A stretch of 64,000 nt of DNA from Actinomyces massiliensis 4401292 (lineage in GTDB: Bacteria > Actinomycetota > Actinomycetes > Actinomycetales > Actinomycetaceae): positions 1,737,789 to 1,801,788 of the forward strand of contig NZ_JH711481.1 in NCBI RefSeq assembly GCF_000269805.1. Direction: 5' to 3'. The translations under genes and the position numbers were made by a program. The notes beneath the pieces were generated by a model, which had not been told where the DNA came from, did no database searches, and worked only from the letters and a program-made list of their open reading frames with translations. Positions 1-9,079 of the stretch are shown here, piece after piece (within the stretch, counting starts at the first letter, position 1; each line of letters opens with the position of its first letter).

Positions 1-2
1 CG

Positions 3-1226
3 GAGCTGGTGGTGCCCGGCGTATCGGTGTACGTCTACTCGGCGATGGTGGCGATCCCGGTGGTGGCGGTCGTCGGGCAGTCCTGCGTGCAGGCCCTGCG
101 CACGGACTGGGCCAGATGGCGCCTGGCCGGCGCCCTGCCCCGGCAGGTGTTCGTCGGCGTCATCGCCACCGTGGTCGTGGTGGCGGTGGTGTCCTGCTTG
201 CCCGGCATCCTGGTGGGGGCCGTGGTGGACCAGCCCTTCGCCGCGGTGCTCACGCGCATGGCGGCGCAGCGCATGGGACGGATCGAGGTGGCCCAGACGC
301 CGTCGACGGTCCTGCTCACGATCGTCTCCGTCGTCGGCGTCGCCGTGATCGGGGCGATCGGCCCGGCGCGCACCGCCGTGCGCACTCCGGCGACCGAGGC
401 GGTCCGCACCGCTACTGCCGCGTCGGGACGGCGCCGCATGGGCGTCATCCGGTGGATCCTGGCCGGGGCGTGGGCCCTGGTGTGCGTCGTCCAGCTGCTC
501 GTGGCCCTCATGGTCCGGCCCGGGAAGCGTGTCGATGGGCTGCCGGACGGCGGCGGTCAGGCGATGCTGGCCGCCCTGCTGCTGGCCATCCTGGTCGTGC
601 TGCTCGCGCCCGCAGTGATTCCAGGTCTGCTGCGCGCATGGTCAGCTCCTCTGGCCCGACTCGGAGGGCCGTGCATGATCGCCCGCCGCTCTGCGCTGTG
701 GCGCAGCTCCCTGGCGGCCAGCGCCATCGCCCAGCTGGCCCTGGCCTTCTCCTTCGCGGCCGCCCTGATGACCAACCTCGATACGGCCGAGGCGGTGATC
801 GAGGCGGAGCACCTGAATGTGACGCTCAACCAGTCCGATTCCCTGGTCCTGGCGGCGATTCTCGGGGCCATGGCCCTGCTCGGCGCCATCGCCGTGGTCG
901 CCATGGCATCCCGCTCCAGACAGCAGGAGATCGCCGTGCTCCGCTGCGCGGGAGCCACCATCGGAGGTGTGCGCGCCCAGGTCGTGATCGAGGCGGCCCT
1001 GTACGTCGGGACCGCCCTGATCATCTCCGTCATCCCTTTGGCCGTCACGGCGCTCGGCGAGGCGATGTTCTTCGCCAGGGCGGGCCTGCCGTTCCTGCCG
1101 AGCCCAGCCGTCGGACGACTCGTGCTGCTGGCTCTGGGGTCCTTCGCGGTTCTCGCCGCGGTGCTCCTGGCGCCGGTGCGCCGCGCCCACCGGGCGCCGA
1201 TCGGCTCCACCCTGGCCGCCGAGTGA
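3..1226 (+). CDS. ABC transporter permease, FtsX/MacB family, 5'-truncated by window edge
   Basis: This is the C-terminal part of a membrane permease. The reading frame is open to the left edge, so the true start lies upstream. Two FtsX-type membrane blocks are visible: one near the beginning, with the cytoplasmic loop motif LRTDWARWRLAGA, and one at the end, with SRQQEIAVLRCAGA followed by two hydrophobic helices. A pair of such domains is typical of permeases that work with a MacB-like ATPase to move lipids or peptides or to transmit force across the membrane. The ATPase is expected just upstream, outside the window. The substrate cannot be told from sequence. Confidence 0.85.
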   Translation, partial: ELVVPGVSVYVYSAMVAIPVVAVVGQSCVQALRTDWARWRLAGALPRQVFVGVIATVVVVAVVSCLPGILVGAVVDQPFAAVLTRMAAQRMGRIEVAQTPSTVLLTIVSVVGVAVIGAIGPARTAVRTPATEAVRTATAASGRRRMGVIRWILAGAWALVCVVQLLVALMVRPGKRVDGLPDGGGQAMLAALLLAILVVLLAPAVIPGLLRAWSAPLARLGGPCMIARRSALWRSSLAASAIAQLALAFSFAAALMTNLDTAEAVIEAEHLNVTLNQSDSLVLAAILGAMALLGAIAVVAMASRSRQQEIAVLRCAGATIGGVRAQVVIEAALYVGTALIISVIPLAVTALGEAMFFARAGLPFLPSPAVGRLVLLALGSFAVLAAVLLAPVRRAHRAPIGSTLAAE

Positions 1227-1262
1227 GGCACGGGTGAGGCGAGTGAGTGCGAGGCGATCCGG

Positions 1263-1541
1263 TCAGTGCGCTTCGTCGCGTTGCGAGGAGCCGTCGTCGC
1301 GCCGGGACGCGAGGCGACGCAGGAGGTAGGCGCATCCCAGGCAGCCGAAGAGCGCGGGGTAGCCGACCAGCGTCCATGGCCGCGCCGGCTCTCCCCCGAG
1401 CGCGGGGATCGCACCGCCCAGAAAGGACGCAATGGCGATCAGGCCCAAGCAGAGTCCTGCCATTCTGAGGCAGAGGATGCGACGCTGAGCCGTCGTCCGC
1501 TTCGTCCAGGTCATCCGTATCATCACCGCGACCATACTCAA
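1263..1541 (-). CDS. small hypothetical membrane protein
   Basis: A 92-residue reading frame opposite to its neighbours. It has two hydrophobic stretches (about residues 26-46 and 56-76) separated by a short Gly/Pro-rich loop, and a charged tail rich in Arg, Asp and Ser. The layout suggests a two-pass inner membrane protein. Several in-frame ATG codons (residues 1, 3, 7 and 11) make the start uncertain and no strong Shine-Dalgarno picks one. It converges on the permease gene and diverges from folC. I do not recognise the family. The hydrophobic pattern argues for a real gene, but it could be a chance frame. Confidence 0.5.
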   Translation of the reverse strand: MSMVAVMIRMTWTKRTTAQRRILCLRMAGLCLGLIAIASFLGGAIPALGGEPARPWTLVGYPALFGCLGCAYLLRRLASRRDDGSSQRDEAH

Positions 1542-1745
1542 CTCAACTCAAGTCAACATTCAGCTCGACTCGCCCCGGCTCGGTGACGCCACGGCCGGCA
1601 TCCCCATCCTCACGATAGGTGAACTCGATTACTTTGCCTTCCTCTATTGACAGATGGCGGTAGCATCTGCTCGGGCTGCTTGGTCGCGCATGTGGCGAAA
1701 GGCGTGCGGACGGACATTCGAAGAACAATCGCGAAGGACGTGGTG

Positions 1746-3650
1746 ATGAGCGGGAGTGAGCCTCGTTCCGGCGTAGGGGATGATCATCCGGGGGCGGCCT
1801 TCGGCATCCCCGAGGGGGCCACGGGCGAGGAGGTCGTCGATGCCGTCCTGGCCGCCGGCGGCTCGACCGGCCCCGATGGCTCTGCTGGTCATGCTGGTCA
1901 TGATGGTCGTGCTGGTCGTGATGGCATTGACCCCGAGCTCCTGCCCTACCTGGAGGCCGCTGACGCCGAGGACGGTGAAGCCGACGAAGCCGACGAAGCC
2001 GACGAGGCCGGCGGTGGTGGTGACGCCGCCGAGCGCCGGGCGCAGGAGGAGGACCTGGAGGCCCTGCGCGAGCTCGTCGCCGCCAACATGATTCCGGGCG
2101 GCGACCTGGAGCGCCTCGACGCCCTCCTGGCCGAGGTCGATGAGGACGAGTCCGACGACTGGAACGAGTGGGAGCCCCAACTTCCCGACTCGCCCGCCGC
2201 ATCGGGCGCCGACTCGGAGGGCGAGGGCGAGGAAACCGGGCGCCACCGGGCCGACCTGCTCGCCGCCGCCCGCGCCGTCGAGGTCTCTGGCCGCATGCGC
2301 GAGGTGGAGGCCGAGATCCTGTTGCGCGCCCCCGAGCACCGCGTCCAGCCGAGTCTGGAGCGCGTCGAATGGACCCTCGACCTGCTCGGCAACCCCGAGC
2401 GGGCCTACCGCAACATCCACATCACCGGCACCAACGGCAAGACCTCCACCGCCCGCATGGCCGAGCGCCTCCTGGCCGCCACCGGCATGCGCACCGGCCG
2501 CTTCACCAGCCCCCACCTGGCCAGCATTCGCGAGCGCATCGCCCTGGATGGCGAGCCGATCAGCGAAGAGGGGTTCATCGCCGCGTGGGAGGACGTGGCC
2601 CCCTACATCCGGATGGTGGATGAGCGCTCGACCGCGGCGGGCGGGCCGCGCATGAGCTTCTTCGAGGTCCTGACCGTCATGGCCCTGGCCGTCTTCGCCG
2701 ATCATCCGGTCGACGTCGCCGTCATTGAGGTCGGCATGGGCGGAACCTGGGACTGCACCAACGTCGTGCCCGGGGATGTCGAGGTGATCACGCCCATCGG
2801 CTTGGACCATGCCGCCTGGCTGGGCGACACCATCGAGGAGGTCGCCTCCAACAAGGCCGGCATCATCAAGGACGGCGCCATGCTCATCACCGCCGTCCAG
2901 CCCCCGGCGGCGCAGGCGATCATCGCCGCGGCCGCCGCGCGCCGTGGCGTCGTCTGGCGCCGTGAACTGGATCCCGAGGAGGATCCGGACGAGGCGGGCG
3001 CGGGCGTCCTGAGCGTGCTGGATCGCACCCTGGCCGTGGGCGGGCAGATGACGACGCTGCGCACTGCGGCGGCCGTGTACGAGGACATCTTCATCCCGCT
3101 GCACGGCGACTACCAGGCGCATAACGCCCTACTGGCGCTGGCGTCCGCCGAGGCCCTGTTCGGCGGTCGTGCGCTGCCCGCCAAGATCGTCGAGGACGGC
3201 TTCGCCTCGGCGACCGGCCCCGGTCGCATGGAGGTGCTGCGCTCCAGTCCCACCGTCATCGTCGATGCCGGACACAACCCGCACGGTCTGGGAGCGCTCG
3301 TGCCCGCTGTGGAGGAGGCGTTCGGATTCCGCCATCTGGTGGCGGTCGTCGGGGCCATGGCGGACAAGGACGTCGAGGGGATCCTGTCCGTCCTCGAGCC
3401 GGCCTGCGACGCGGTGGTGTGCGTGCCCATCGACTCCCCGCGCGCCCTCGAGGTCGAGGACCTGGCCGTCGTCGCCCGCGAGGTCTTCGGGGCGGACCGC
3501 GTCGAGACAACCGACACGCTGGCGGGCGGCATCGAGAGGGCCGTGACTCTTTCCGAGGGGTATGAGGATCCGCTGACCTCCTCGGGCGTTCTCATCGTCG
3601 GCTCGGTGATCCTGGCGGCCGAGGCCCGCGCACTGTTCGGGCGGGCCTGA
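1746..3650 (+). CDS. folC: folylpolyglutamate synthase / dihydrofolate synthase with long acidic N-terminal extension
   Basis: FolC adds glutamate to dihydropteroate or folate using ATP. The Mur-ligase-type P-loop GTNGKTS is at about residue 228, followed by IEVGMGGTWDCTN and the C-terminal-domain motif VDAGHNPHG near residue 505. The start is placed at ATG 1746 because AAGGA lies about 9 nt upstream; an in-frame extension to 1647 has no support. The enzyme core begins only at about residue 185. Before it is an Asp/Glu/Ala/Gly-rich segment containing 9-bp tandem repeats (1884-1925 and 1980-2006), which is unusual for this roughly 450-residue family. Enzyme assignment is firm; the role of the extension is unknown. 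Followed by dhaL. Confidence 0.95.
   Translation: MSGSEPRSGVGDDHPGAAFGIPEGATGEEVVDAVLAAGGSTGPDGSAGHAGHDGRAGRDGIDPELLPYLEAADAEDGEADEADEADEAGGGGDAAERRAQEEDLEALRELVAANMIPGGDLERLDALLAEVDEDESDDWNEWEPQLPDSPAASGADSEGEGEETGRHRADLLAAARAVEVSGRMREVEAEILLRAPEHRVQPSLERVEWTLDLLGNPERAYRNIHITGTNGKTSTARMAERLLAATGMRTGRFTSPHLASIRERIALDGEPISEEGFIAAWEDVAPYIRMVDERSTAAGGPRMSFFEVLTVMALAVFADHPVDVAVIEVGMGGTWDCTNVVPGDVEVITPIGLDHAAWLGDTIEEVASNKAGIIKDGAMLITAVQPPAAQAIIAAAAARRGVVWRRELDPEEDPDEAGAGVLSVLDRTLAVGGQMTTLRTAAAVYEDIFIPLHGDYQAHNALLALASAEALFGGRALPAKIVEDGFASATGPGRMEVLRSSPTVIVDAGHNPHGLGALVPAVEEAFGFRHLVAVVGAMADKDVEGILSVLEPACDAVVCVPIDSPRALEVEDLAVVAREVFGADRVETTDTLAGGIERAVTLSEGYEDPLTSSGVLIVGSVILAAEARALFGRA
1884..2006 (+). 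repeat. two 9-bp-period tandem repeats inside folC
   Basis: Units of the type GCTGGTCAT / GATGGTCGT run from 1884 to about 1925 and encode a Gly-x-x pattern. GCCGACGAA is repeated three times at 1980-2006 and encodes Ala-Asp-Glu. Both keep the reading frame and fall in the non-conserved N-terminal extension. Confidence 0.85.
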
Positions 3651-3814
3651 GTGCTGTGGCAGATATCGCGTTGACGGAGATCGGGGCGCCCAACAGGCGC
3701 GTTGGCGCGCGGGGTGCGACAATGGAAATGCGCATAGATGAGCATCGACTGACGCTGACCGGCACCGGATGGCCGCTGACTGGCGCAGTCCGGCATAGAA
3801 TGATGGAGAGGACC

Positions 3815-4513
3815 GTGACTCACGAGAAGCCGCTTGACGCCGCATGGAGCGTCGCATGGATTCGTGGTGCGGCGGCGGCGGTTGCTGAGCACCGTGAAGA
3901 GCTCACGGAGCTGGACCGGGCCATCGGCGATGGCGACCATGGCATCAATCTCGACCGCGGCATGCATGCGGCTGTGGCCAAGCTCGACTCTCAGGAGAGC
4001 GCCGGAGGCGCCTCCTCGCCGCCGGCGACCGTGTTCAAGGCGACGGCGACGAGCCTGTTGGCCACGGTGGGCGGTGCGGCGGGCCCGCTTCTGGGGACGG
4101 CCTTCCTGCGGGCCTCACGGGCCTGTGATGTGGACGTGCTGTCCTCCCAGGATGTGGCGACGCTCCTGGGCGAGGCGGCGGTAGGCGTCCAGATGCGCGG
4201 ACGGGCCGAGGTCGGTGATAAGACGATGCTGGATGCGTGGCAGCCCGCGGCCCGTGCTGCGCGCGAGGCCGCCGCGACCGGGGCGAGTCCGGTCGAGGTT
4301 CTGCGGGCCGCAGCGAACGCCGCTGTCGACGGCGCTGACGCGACCTACTCGCTGACGGCCCTCAGAGGACGGGCCTCCTACCTCGGCGCCCGCTCGGTGG
4401 GGCACCATGATCCCGGCGCGCGCTCGACCGCTCTCATCCTCCAGGCGGCGGTGCGGGCCGCCGGTGGCGAGGAGGAGCCGGAGCGCGTGCCCGCCCTGGC
4501 CGGGAGGATATGA
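3815..4513 (+). CDS. dhaL: DhaL-type dihydroxyacetone kinase ADP-binding subunit (orphan)
   Basis: A 232-residue DhaL-domain protein. In this family DhaL binds ADP-Mg and passes phosphate to dihydroxyacetone bound by DhaK. The Mg-binding aspartates are present (D34, D39 and D41 in LDRAIGDGDHG), as are VGGAAGPLLGTAFLRA, GRAEVGDKTMLDAW and RGRASYLGARSVGHHDPGA. GTG 3815 is chosen because GGAG lies 6 nt upstream and the family begins here; ATG 3800 and 3803 are alternatives. No dhaK or dhaM is nearby, so its partner must be encoded elsewhere or it acts in another kinase such as a fatty-acid-kinase-like or fused system. It lies between folC and ndk. Confidence 0.88.
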   Translation: MTHEKPLDAAWSVAWIRGAAAAVAEHREELTELDRAIGDGDHGINLDRGMHAAVAKLDSQESAGGASSPPATVFKATATSLLATVGGAAGPLLGTAFLRASRACDVDVLSSQDVATLLGEAAVGVQMRGRAEVGDKTMLDAWQPAARAAREAAATGASPVEVLRAAANAAVDGADATYSLTALRGRASYLGARSVGHHDPGARSTALILQAAVRAAGGEEEPERVPALAGRI

Positions 4514-4615
4514 CAGGGGTTGCCAATCAGCGCGATCGGCGTCACTCTGACGCTCTGAACCGGCGCGAGCCGCCGTGCTCCCGCCCCGGGATGATCCGCG
4601 TTGAAAGGAATCACT

Positions 4616-5050
4616 ATGACTGACGCCCCTGGCCGCATACTCATTCTCATCAAGCCGGACGCTGTGCAGCGTCGCCTGACTGGAGAGATCCTGCGCAGGA
4701 TCGAGGCCAAGGGCTACGACATCATTGCGCTCGACCGCCTGATAGCCACCCCCGACCTGCTCGCCGAGCACTACGCCGAGCACGTCGACAAGCCCTTCTA
4801 CCCCAGCATTGTGGAGTACATGACCAGCGGTCCGGTGGTCTCCGTGGTCGTCGAGGGGCACCGAGTGGTTGAGGGGCTGCGCTCCCTCATCGGGTCGACC
4901 GAGCCGACTGCCGCCGCCCCCGGGACGATTCGAGGTGACCTGGGCCGGGACTGGGGCGGCTCGGCCATGATGAACCTCGTCCACGGCTCGGATTCGCCTC
5001 AGTCCGCGGAGCGCGAGATCGCCATCTGGTTCCCCCACCTGGCGCGCTAA
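4616..5050 (+). CDS. ndk: nucleoside diphosphate kinase
   Basis: A 144-residue Ndk that balances NTP and dNTP pools by phosphotransfer through a phospho-histidine. The catalytic His is H123 in NLVHGSDS. The nucleotide-site residues are in IKPDAVQRRL near the N-terminus and GTIRGDLG near residue 105. ATG 4616 follows GAAAGGA by about 8 nt. Compared with the usual GRNIVHGSDS, the stretch before the His reads GGSAMMNLVHGSDS, a small lineage-specific change. It is downstream of folC and dhaL on the same strand, with a 102-nt gap. Confidence 0.95.
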   Translation: MTDAPGRILILIKPDAVQRRLTGEILRRIEAKGYDIIALDRLIATPDLLAEHYAEHVDKPFYPSIVEYMTSGPVVSVVVEGHRVVEGLRSLIGSTEPTAAAPGTIRGDLGRDWGGSAMMNLVHGSDSPQSAEREIAIWFPHLAR

Positions 5051-5175
5051 ATCTCACTCTGCCTTCTCAGCCTTCTCATCAACCATCAACCGCATGGGAC
5101 CCTCATCCTCACTGTGAAGGGGCCCGTGCGAGTGGTTGTGCACCAGTACGCAGAGCGGGCTCGATCGCTCGAGAG

Positions 5176-6213
5176 TCAGGACTGGGAGTCGAGCCATTCG
5201 GCCGCGGCTGCTGGTGCCTGCTCGGGGGGAGTCTCGACGTCGGGGGCGATCGGCTCCTCCCCGAACTGCTCGCCGGTGCGGGCCTGCGAGGTCCCCGTCG
5301 TGAGCACCATGGTGCGTCCCGTGTACAGCGGGAAGTTCTGATTGATCGAGGCGTAGCCCGCCGTCGCCTGGCCGAAGACCCGGGTTCTGTCCAGCCCGCG
5401 GAAGGCGAGAAGCGCCTGCTCTCCCGAGGAGGCGGTCGTCTGCGAGGTCAGCACGGCCACGGGCGCATCGAGCTTGTCGCGCTGCCCCACCGAGGTCGGA
5501 GTGCCGCCTCCCTTGATCGCGCCGTCCTTCAGGGTGACATCGCTGGTGCTGCCCTGGCTCACGAAGGAGGTGACCACTCCGTCGGGCAGGAGCGGGGAGA
5601 GCCCGGCGAGCATGGGGCCCATGTCACCGCCGTCGTTGTCCCGCAGGTCGACCACGACGGCGCATACGCCCTCGGCGCCGAGGGCGTCCGCCAAGGTGGT
5701 GGCGTAGTCCGTACCCTGCTCCGCCGTCCCCATGAAGGCCGGGACCGTCACGGTCAGCACGCAGCCGTCCATGGAGGAGGTCGGGGCGGTGTAGGAGTCG
5801 ATCGAGTCCTGGAGGTCTGCGGCGTCCATGATGAAGGAGTGCTTGCCGCCGGCTACCTTGATGGCGTCGGCCAGGATGTCGTCGACCTCGTCGTGGGTGG
5901 TGGCCTTCTCGATCCGCCCGGCGGCGTCGGCGCGAGCCGTCTGCCACTCCTGACCGGTGGCATGGAGGCCCGAGTCCATGAGCCCCAGGACGGCCGACCC
6001 GTAGGACTGGGGACTCGGCGCGGGCCACCAGATCCCGAAGGCGGGTCCGATCGAGTGGACGAGCCAGGCTCCGCCGGCGGTGCCGACCACCACGAGGGCC
6101 GAGACGACCACGGCGACGATCGTGAGGGTCCGGCGGCGACGCCGGCCTGGTAGTGGCTCAGGCGTGGGATCGGTCCGGGGCGCTTCGGCGGGCCCGTCTG
6201 CGGAAGTGCTCAT
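5176..6213 (-). CDS. membrane-anchored or secreted S41-family serine peptidase
   Basis: A 345-residue protein with a basic N-terminus (RRRRR at about 24-28) and one hydrophobic segment (about 30-52), so it is exported and probably anchored. The body carries S41 (tail-specific protease) signatures: VVVDLRDNDGGDMGP near residue 187 and VAVLTSQTTASSGEQAL near 252, whose Ser is the expected nucleophile, then GQATAGYA. No PDZ domain is evident, unlike CtpA/Prc, so it resembles the short S41 peptidases of Gram-positive bacteria. AAGGA sits just before the start. It lies downstream of an ABC/two-component module on the same strand, separated by 132 nt. Substrate unknown. Confidence 0.82.
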   Translation of the reverse strand: MSTSADGPAEAPRTDPTPEPLPGRRRRRTLTIVAVVVSALVVVGTAGGAWLVHSIGPAFGIWWPAPSPQSYGSAVLGLMDSGLHATGQEWQTARADAAGRIEKATTHDEVDDILADAIKVAGGKHSFIMDAADLQDSIDSYTAPTSSMDGCVLTVTVPAFMGTAEQGTDYATTLADALGAEGVCAVVVDLRDNDGGDMGPMLAGLSPLLPDGVVTSFVSQGSTSDVTLKDGAIKGGGTPTSVGQRDKLDAPVAVLTSQTTASSGEQALLAFRGLDRTRVFGQATAGYASINQNFPLYTGRTMVLTTGTSQARTGEQFGEEPIAPDVETPPEQAPAAAAEWLDSQS

Positions 6214-6345
6214 AGTCCTTATAGTGCCGCGGCGGGCGGGTGCGCGGATCGGTCACGGGAGGCACTTCACCCTCCGCCTCAGGGAGGAGGGCGCAGCTGG
6301 CTCCTCATTCGCAATGACGAGACCGCAGCTGCTTACCGGAGCGCC

Positions 6346-8154
6346 TTATTCGCCGTCCCGCATGGCCACGCGGCGCCCCGATGCCGCGCTCACGGTGAGC
6401 GCCGCAAGCGCCAGGACGAGACTGAGACCGACGACGGCGAGCCAGCGAGCGGGGTACGAGCCGGCGACGGAGGCCCACCCCCAGGGGGCCGACAACCACA
6501 GCCCGGGCGTGCTCACGATCACCTCGTTGCCCGCGATGACCAGGCCCGCGAGCAGGCCGATCACCGTCACGGTGATCGAGGCCGCCAGGCCGGCGGTCTG
6601 GGTGAGGGCGTACGCCAGGGCCAGGAGCATGAGGGCGACGAACGGGATGGTCACGGCGACGTAGACCTCCCCGGCCACGGCCGGCAGCTCCGGATCCGGC
6701 TCGACGGGGAACAGCTCCGACCCGGCGGCGCCCACGCCCCAGGCCAGCAGAAGCACCCCGGACAAGAACCCCCAGGCGGGCAGGAGCGCCGCGCACGTCG
6801 CCCGAAGGGGCGTGGTGCGCATCAGCAGGCTGCGCCATGCCCCGCGCAGGCTCACCCAGGTGGTCACGCCGACGACCGTGGCCGTGATCGGCACCCCGGC
6901 CAGGGCGACCAGGGAGACGGCGGCGGAGGAGGAGTACGCGGCTCGGACCAGGGCGACCAGGCCCAGCAGCGGCAGGGTCAGCACCGCCCAGAGCCTCCAG
7001 GGCAGGACGGGCGCCAGGGCGAGCCCGGTGCTGCGGCGCCCGCCTCCGGCTGCGGTCACCTGCGCCGGCAGAAGAGCGACGGCGCGGCCGGTCCCGGGCT
7101 GCGCCGGTGCGGCGTGCCGACCCGGAGCCGGCCGGGCCGCCGTCGGAAGGACCTCTGGGGACACTTCGGACACTGAGGACGCTGGGGACACTTCGGACGC
7201 TGCGGTCTCGGTGGGCCGGTTGCCGACCCCGTCGTCGGCTACGTCGGTCCTTCTCCCGGCGCCTGCGCGCCGAGTGGACCAGACGGTCCGGCTGCCGGTC
7301 CCGGCCGTGACCAGGACGACGACCAGCCCGAGCACCGTGATAAGGGTCTGCAGGAGCATCCCGGGCCAGAAGGGGTAGGACCAGGCGGCGTCGCCCGGCT
7401 CCAGGTTGACCGAGTTGCCGTGGACGCCCAGCAGCGGGAGCGTCGTGCGGATCATCCAGGTCCAGGGCTCGACCAGCCACGTCGGCGTCTCGGCGCGCTG
7501 GGCGCCAATGATCGCCCACACGGCGGCGGCCACCGGGGCCAGGCCGACCGCAACGCCGCCGATGAAGCGGGCCAGCGTCAGTCCCCACAGGCTCGCCCCG
7601 GTCACCGAGACCCACATGAGCGCGGCGAAGCGGAGGTAGTCCGCGACCGGGCCCCAGCCCGCCCCGGAGGCCAGCCCGTAGCCGACGACCGGTATGAGCA
7701 GCCCCGCCTGGCACGCCAGCGCCGACAGGGCCAGGACCGTCGCCCGCGCCCCCGCCACCCGGCGCGGGTCGGTGGCGCGCCAGGCGGTCCCGCCCTCGCG
7801 GACCCGCTGCTCGCGCCACTGCGTCATAGCGCCGACGAGCGCCCCGATGATCAGGGCGAAGAAGTCCGGGTAGAAGGACAGCCAGGCCAGGATGTTGCCG
7901 GCCCAGCGCCCCTCGTCCGTGACCAGCCCGGCTGAGGTCAGGGAGTGGGACAGATTGATCGACCAGGCCGCGATGAACAGGGAGACGCCGATGGCGCCCC
8001 AGGTGAAGGTCCGGTGCGACCGGAGCAGTTCGGCGCGCAGGAGGGCGAGCCGCACGGTTCGGGGCCGGCTCGCGCGGCGGCCTGTGCGGAGAGCCGGGGA
8101 GATGGTGGGAGAGGCAGAAGAGATAGGGGAGACAGGGGCGTTCGCGGGGCTCAT
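6346..8154 (-). CDS. ABC-2-type transporter permease with two homologous halves
   Basis: A 602-residue polytopic membrane protein. Its two halves each carry about six hydrophobic segments and are joined by a polar linker (roughly residues 275-380) rich in Ala, Ser, Glu and Pro and containing a 9-bp-period repeat (SEVSP-type units). The first half begins with RLALLRAELLRSHRTFTWGAI and the second with GLALAPVLPWRLWAVLTLPLL, as in lantibiotic-immunity-type or multidrug ABC-2 permeases where two half permeases have fused. It overlaps its ATPase by 4 nt (ATGA), so the pair is translationally coupled. Likely exports or detoxifies an envelope-active compound sensed by the adjacent kinase; this is inferred from context only. 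Confidence 0.85.
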   Translation of the reverse strand: MSPANAPVSPISSASPTISPALRTGRRASRPRTVRLALLRAELLRSHRTFTWGAIGVSLFIAAWSINLSHSLTSAGLVTDEGRWAGNILAWLSFYPDFFALIIGALVGAMTQWREQRVREGGTAWRATDPRRVAGARATVLALSALACQAGLLIPVVGYGLASGAGWGPVADYLRFAALMWVSVTGASLWGLTLARFIGGVAVGLAPVAAAVWAIIGAQRAETPTWLVEPWTWMIRTTLPLLGVHGNSVNLEPGDAAWSYPFWPGMLLQTLITVLGLVVVLVTAGTGSRTVWSTRRAGAGRRTDVADDGVGNRPTETAASEVSPASSVSEVSPEVLPTAARPAPGRHAAPAQPGTGRAVALLPAQVTAAGGGRRSTGLALAPVLPWRLWAVLTLPLLGLVALVRAAYSSSAAVSLVALAGVPITATVVGVTTWVSLRGAWRSLLMRTTPLRATCAALLPAWGFLSGVLLLAWGVGAAGSELFPVEPDPELPAVAGEVYVAVTIPFVALMLLALAYALTQTAGLAASITVTVIGLLAGLVIAGNEVIVSTPGLWLSAPWGWASVAGSYPARWLAVVGLSLVLALAALTVSAASGRRVAMRDGE

Positions 8155-8936
8155 GCTGCCGCCCCCCGACCGGTGACCAGGGCCAGGTAGGCCGCCTCGA
8201 GGCCGGGTCCGTCATCGGGGTGGGCGAGCCCGGACAACGGGCCCTCGTAGGCCAGGCGGCCCGCCACCAGGACGCCGACGTCGTCGGCCATGCGCGCCAT
8301 CTCGCCCAGCTGGTGGCTGGAGACGACCACCGTGCGCCCGGCGTCGGCCAGCGACCGCAGCAGGTCCCGCAGCTCGATGATGCCCTGGGGGTCCAGGCCG
8401 TTCTGCGGCTCGTCGAGGATGAGGACCTCCGGGTCGGTCAGCAGCGCCATCGCCAGGGCCAGGCGCACCTTCATGCCGGTCGAGAAGGACTTGGCGCGCT
8501 TGCGCCCCGCCCCGCCCAGGCCCACGTGCTCCAGGAGCGGGGCGATCGCGGCGGGATCGGTGCCGGTCAGGCGGGCGTGCACGAGCAGATTGCGGCGGGC
8601 CGACAGCTGGGGGAAGAAAGCCGGGCCGTTGAGCGAGGCGCCCACATGCTCCAGGGACCGCCGGGTCCACGGCCGGTCCAGGATCTCGACGCCGCCGGCG
8701 TCTGGGCGCGTCAGGCCGAGCGCGATCGCGAGCGTGGTCGACTTGCCGGCGCCGTTGGGGCCCAGCAGGGCATAGACGCGCCCCGGCCGGGCTGCCAGGT
8801 TCAGGCCGTTCAGGACCCTCTGGGAGCCGAAGGACTTGACGATGTCCGTCATGCGCAGACCGGTCGGACGCGCAGCGGGTGGGACAGGGGTAACAGGGGG
8901 ATCGGATGGGGCTGTGTGCGTCACTGGGCGTGTCAT
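8151..8936 (-). CDS. ABC transporter ATP-binding protein
   Basis: A 261-residue ATPase that powers the permease encoded immediately after it. Walker A is LLGPNGAGKSTTL. The signature region reads KSFSTGMKVRLALAMALL (a TGM variant of LSGGQ, typical of the drug/bacitracin-type DrrA/BcrA branch). Walker B is VLILDEPQNGLDP. The start is taken at ATG 8936; the frame stays open upstream but without conserved sequence. An N-terminal Pro/Thr-rich stretch precedes the first conserved residues (LRMTDIVKSFG), so a start at MTDIVKSFG is possible. The stop overlaps the permease start. A 143-nt gap separates it from the response regulator upstream. Confidence 0.92.
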   Translation of the reverse strand: MTRPVTHTAPSDPPVTPVPPAARPTGLRMTDIVKSFGSQRVLNGLNLAARPGRVYALLGPNGAGKSTTLAIALGLTRPDAGGVEILDRPWTRRSLEHVGASLNGPAFFPQLSARRNLLVHARLTGTDPAAIAPLLEHVGLGGAGRKRAKSFSTGMKVRLALAMALLTDPEVLILDEPQNGLDPQGIIELRDLLRSLADAGRTVVVSSHQLGEMARMADDVGVLVAGRLAYEGPLSGLAHPDDGPGLEAAYLALVTGRGAAA

Positions 8937-9079
8937 GGTCTCAGCATCCGCGCCGGCGGTGCGCGGCGGATCCCCCGTGGGGATGCGGTCGGGCCGAGCG
9001 GGCGCACCGGCTCCTCCTCCCCAGGGGGGAGCCGCGCCGGCCGGGCTGCGGGGAACTGGCTGCGCGGAACGATCCGGGC

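Noticed and set aside
1266-1586. Plus-strand frame opposite the small membrane protein
   Set aside because: Charged, low-hydrophobicity shadow; the minus strand has two clear membrane helices.
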